Shown here: piece by piece, positions 62,701 through 64,000 of the stretch
How positions within the stretch are numbered: the first letter of the stretch is position 1
How the letters are laid out: each line of letters starts with the position of its first letter
DNA from: an uncultured Psychroserpens sp.
GTDB lineage: Bacteria > Bacteroidota > Bacteroidia > Flavobacteriales > Flavobacteriaceae
Direction of reading: 5' to 3'
Assembly: GCF_947492715.1 (NCBI RefSeq)
Contig: NZ_CANLNS010000001.1
Span: 1-64,000 of the forward strand
Length of the DNA stretch: 64,000 bases
Program-made: the position numbers and the translations under genes
Notes under the pieces: model-generated
The model's input: the letters and a program-made list of their open reading frames with translations, nothing else
Database searches by the model: none
What the model was told of the DNA's origin: nothing

Positions 62701-64000
62701 GTTACTGGGTTAAGTACTTCAGATTACGTTTATTGGTCTTCTGCCGTTGAAAATTTCGGACTTAGTGGAGTATCTCCTGGTACAAGTGCAGGATACCTCT
62801 TAGACTGGATTCCTACAGTTGGTGGAAATGGTGCTGGTAACTATGGCGAATGGCGTTCCCTTTCAGAAAACATGACTCCAGGAAAAGGTTATGCTATAAG
62901 GGGATTATCTGGAACTTTAACACCAAATACTGCAGAGTTTATTGGCCGTCCAAGTAATGGTATAATTAACAGACAAATCTTAAGAGGCACCTATAACGGA
63001 GTAGACTACCCAGGTGCTGGGGCAACTGTTGCCACAGCCATTGATGATAATTGGAATCTTGTAGGTAATCCTTTTCCCTCGGCAATTTTTGCTGACACTT
63101 TTATTACAATGAATGCTTCTAATATCATTGATGACTCCAATCCGGCAATAGCAGGAACTGTTTATCTTTGGTCACATCAATCAGCTCCAAGCAATGCTGT
63201 TACCGACCCGTTTTATGGCGATTTTGTTTATAATTATAATCCAAATGATTACATCGCTTACAATTTGACAGGTTCTACTCCAGCAGGATTTAATGGATTT
63301 ATTGGTGCAGGTCAAGCATTTTTTGTTCTCATGGATCATACCGCGTCAACACCAGCGAATCTTGTATTTGACAATACAATGAGAAACGGTGTTTATAGTA
63401 ATAATCAATTTTACAGAAATGCTAATCCTTCATCTAATGATAGTGATACTGTAATAGTAAAGCATAGAATATGGCTAGATTTAATTGATAATAACAATAA
63501 CGCGCATTCTATATTAGTGGGTTATATTTCAGGAGCCACCAATGATAAAGACAGACTTTATGATGGTGATCAGTTAAGTGATGGCAACACACTCTTCTAT
63601 TCAATTATTGATGAAAAAAGCATGTCGATTCAAGGGAGATCGCTTCCTTTTAACAATAATGATATTGTTCCTCTTGGATACAGAATCTCTCAAAATGGAG
63701 ATTATTCTATTGCAATCAACACAGTTGACGGCTTATTTGAGGACATCAATCAAAACATCTTTTTAGAAGACACCTATACAAATACAATTCACGATTTACG
63801 TTTAAGTCCGTATAATTTTAACTCAAATGCTGGAACTATTAATGACAGGTTTATTCTGAGATATACAGATAACACATTATCTGTTGATAACCCAGAAGCA
63901 TTAGACGGACTTACTATAATTGCTCCAAACGGAAAATACATTAAAATAGAATCAACGACCAATCCTATTCAAAATGTAAAGGTCTACGATTTATTAGGAA
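59764..64000 (+). CDS. Giant T9SS-secreted multidomain protein, 3' end outside window
   Basis: Open for 1412 codons from the ATG at 59764 to the window edge. Signal peptide MIKKLLLASVFTIFLSSELSAQ; then a MAM/jelly-roll-like domain (FSEDFETATGQENQATPYIGW, about 25-200), an FN3-like domain (about 205-320), a GEVED-type domain (about 330-495; KAWVDWNKDGVFNNDASEIV and YGEAEDYLFTV), an Ig-like domain (about 500-585), a second jelly-roll domain (FETGGLGVFTQNNIEVNGAP, about 615-790), a beta-helical part and, at the end, the start of a T9SS type A sorting domain (LTIIAPNGKYIKI, VKVYDLLG). Role: surface adhesin or degradative scaffold; no catalytic site is recognised. Confidence 0.88.
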   Translation, partial: MIKKLLLASVFTIFLSSELSAQVTIFSEDFETATGQENQATPYIGWQTGDFATTPPTNNNYWWVLDNTRCNVISGNYSMAVSINNPVTTGTRPEYRDNRVASTLVYYTTPIDATNYTNVTLDFNWICEGELFFDFGSVIYSLDGTTWAALPGVYQGQSTTQNVTNLDLSVIDGQQFYLGFAWENDNSVGGFPAFTIDDIDVKGIALTPCTTPNQPTALNLTPTGDTVFGSFTDAAPVPDNYLVVVSTSATAPTPVNTTTYNIGDTIGAGYVVVDIDNDTNFTATGLNSATTYYLYVFSYNDVCSNGPLYNTINPLNGSTTTTTSTYCTPATNNSPITKYIDDVQFIGTLNDVSNLGSGFSNSPSGYQDWSGLTNSIQAQGEGVNVYVESATGRGRYKAWVDWNKDGVFNNDASEIVYDSAGTLTTTTTFSFVIPANQAIGDYRIRIRFHNAFNDRFGTELGSYNFTACEPFINHDFPGQNNDYTDYGEAEDYLFTVVQSCGATITSKMDGSTCGPGAVTLQVTGSAGTTQFKWYDAETGGNLVATTTGDWSPIISNTTTYWVTADNGSCESLVRTKITGTVNPITTLTITPAIPEICGENDIIQIAAIGSTELAYLIDEDFETGGLGVFTQNNIEVNGAPFDGISQWQSQTSTYEPFQFVWNPAISSGFGANNFVMSTSDSGVIHTENELISPLLDASTFTGLTLELDMYFSQYFPSVPEYVNIEVSTDGGTTWPTIIANITNDVGFGTNFSHLTYDLSAFDGAPSLMVRIYYYADWGDGVAVDNIQLHGTRPLSPSFTWTGTVDAYTDAAATIPYTPGTATGSVYVKPTFTQLQQPTFSFTANATLSNGCTISKDISITNNTKIWNGTQGTTTWNDPNNWYPTGVPTSDNCVIIDDVGVLPDPTILGPPVPPTPSYARNLTIKSNANLELESSTSLTVTDWINVDANGSLMVKNSANLVQVTNVATNNNTGNITMQREVTGLSTSDYVYWSSAVENFGLSGVSPGTSAGYLLDWIPTVGGNGAGNYGEWRSLSENMTPGKGYAIRGLSGTLTPNTAEFIGRPSNGIINRQILRGTYNGVDYPGAGATVATAIDDNWNLVGNPFPSAIFADTFITMNASNIIDDSNPAIAGTVYLWSHQSAPSNAVTDPFYGDFVYNYNPNDYIAYNLTGSTPAGFNGFIGAGQAFFVLMDHTASTPANLVFDNTMRNGVYSNNQFYRNANPSSNDSDTVIVKHRIWLDLIDNNNNAHSILVGYISGATNDKDRLYDGDQLSDGNTLFYSIIDEKSMSIQGRSLPFNNNDIVPLGYRISQNGDYSIAINTVDGLFEDINQNIFLEDTYTNTIHDLRLSPYNFNSNAGTINDRFILRYTDNTLSVDNPEALDGLTIIAPNGKYIKIESTTNPIQNVKVYDLLG

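Overview
The window looks like the chromosome of a marine-type member of the Flavobacteriaceae (Bacteroidota). The evidence is AT-rich DNA, A-rich rather than Shine-Dalgarno start regions, many promoters with the Bacteroidota -7 box TAnnTTTG, large secreted proteins with a type IX secretion (T9SS) C-terminal domain, and family-specific genes such as DUF3467 next to rpoC, DUF2851, DUF1573 and a short HPF. I see no phage, transposon, integron, CRISPR array or foreign island; this reads as core chromosome with lineage-specific surface and envelope genes.

Layout. 1-4346 (minus): most of a giant secreted protein with four nearly identical 109-residue repeats, calcium-binding aspartate repeats and DUF11-like domains; its C-terminus lies outside the window. 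4777-6745 (plus): release factor RF3 and a small Fe-S protein. 6941-22253 (minus): the information-processing block. In transcription order it holds rpsU, xerC, hpf, tRNA-Thr(UGU), tRNA-Tyr(GUA), tRNA-Gly(UCC), tRNA-Thr(GGU), tuf, tRNA-Trp(CCA), secE, nusG, rplK, rplA, rplJ, rplL, rpoB, rpoC and a DUF3467 gene. The four-tRNA-then-tuf order matches the E. coli thrU-tyrU-glyT-thrT-tufB cluster. 22349-31649 (minus): a lipoprotein alpha-amylase with a perfect palindromic operator, an outer-membrane-type protein, an acyl-CoA dehydrogenase, a ComEA-like helix-hairpin-helix protein, a Na+/alanine-type symporter, a K+ channel with an unusual filter, a PspC-like protein and DUF2851.

31765-47711 is mixed: lipoproteins, an M23 peptidase, lipB, a YqaE/Pmp3 peptide, a membrane-anchored LuxR-type regulator, a DUF1573 protein, a thioredoxin-TPR protein, lysS, an EEP-family phosphatase/nuclease, an MBOAT acyltransferase with an SGNH-like partner (surface polysaccharide O-acylation), an FN3-diheme lipoprotein, a large zinc metalloprotease and a B-box-like membrane protein. 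47686-53846 (minus) is a tightly packed ten-gene run of almost entirely membrane proteins, ending in two paralogous alpha/beta hydrolases. 53998-56511 (plus): an orphan helical-repeat protein and two small secreted helical proteins. 56569-59565 (minus): hemL, a LysM glucosaminidase lipoprotein and an ACC-deaminase-like PLP enzyme. 59764-64000 (plus): a second giant T9SS-secreted protein, cut by the window end.

Most informative signals: (1) rpsU carries a strong Shine-Dalgarno sequence, rare in this phylum; (2) the tRNA-tuf promoter is placed so that its transcript should start inside the upstream hpf terminator hairpin; (3) hairpins sit at the longer junctions of the tuf-rpoC region; (4) the amylase has a LacI-type palindrome; (5) DUF2851 has a textbook promoter pointing to a leaderless mRNA, with a 24-nt palindrome in its spacer; (6) several enzymes have altered key residues (K+ channel filter, CPBP protein, single-Cys thioredoxin). 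Two small genes of 52 codons each (34681-34839 and 53688-53846) were found by reading the minus strand.
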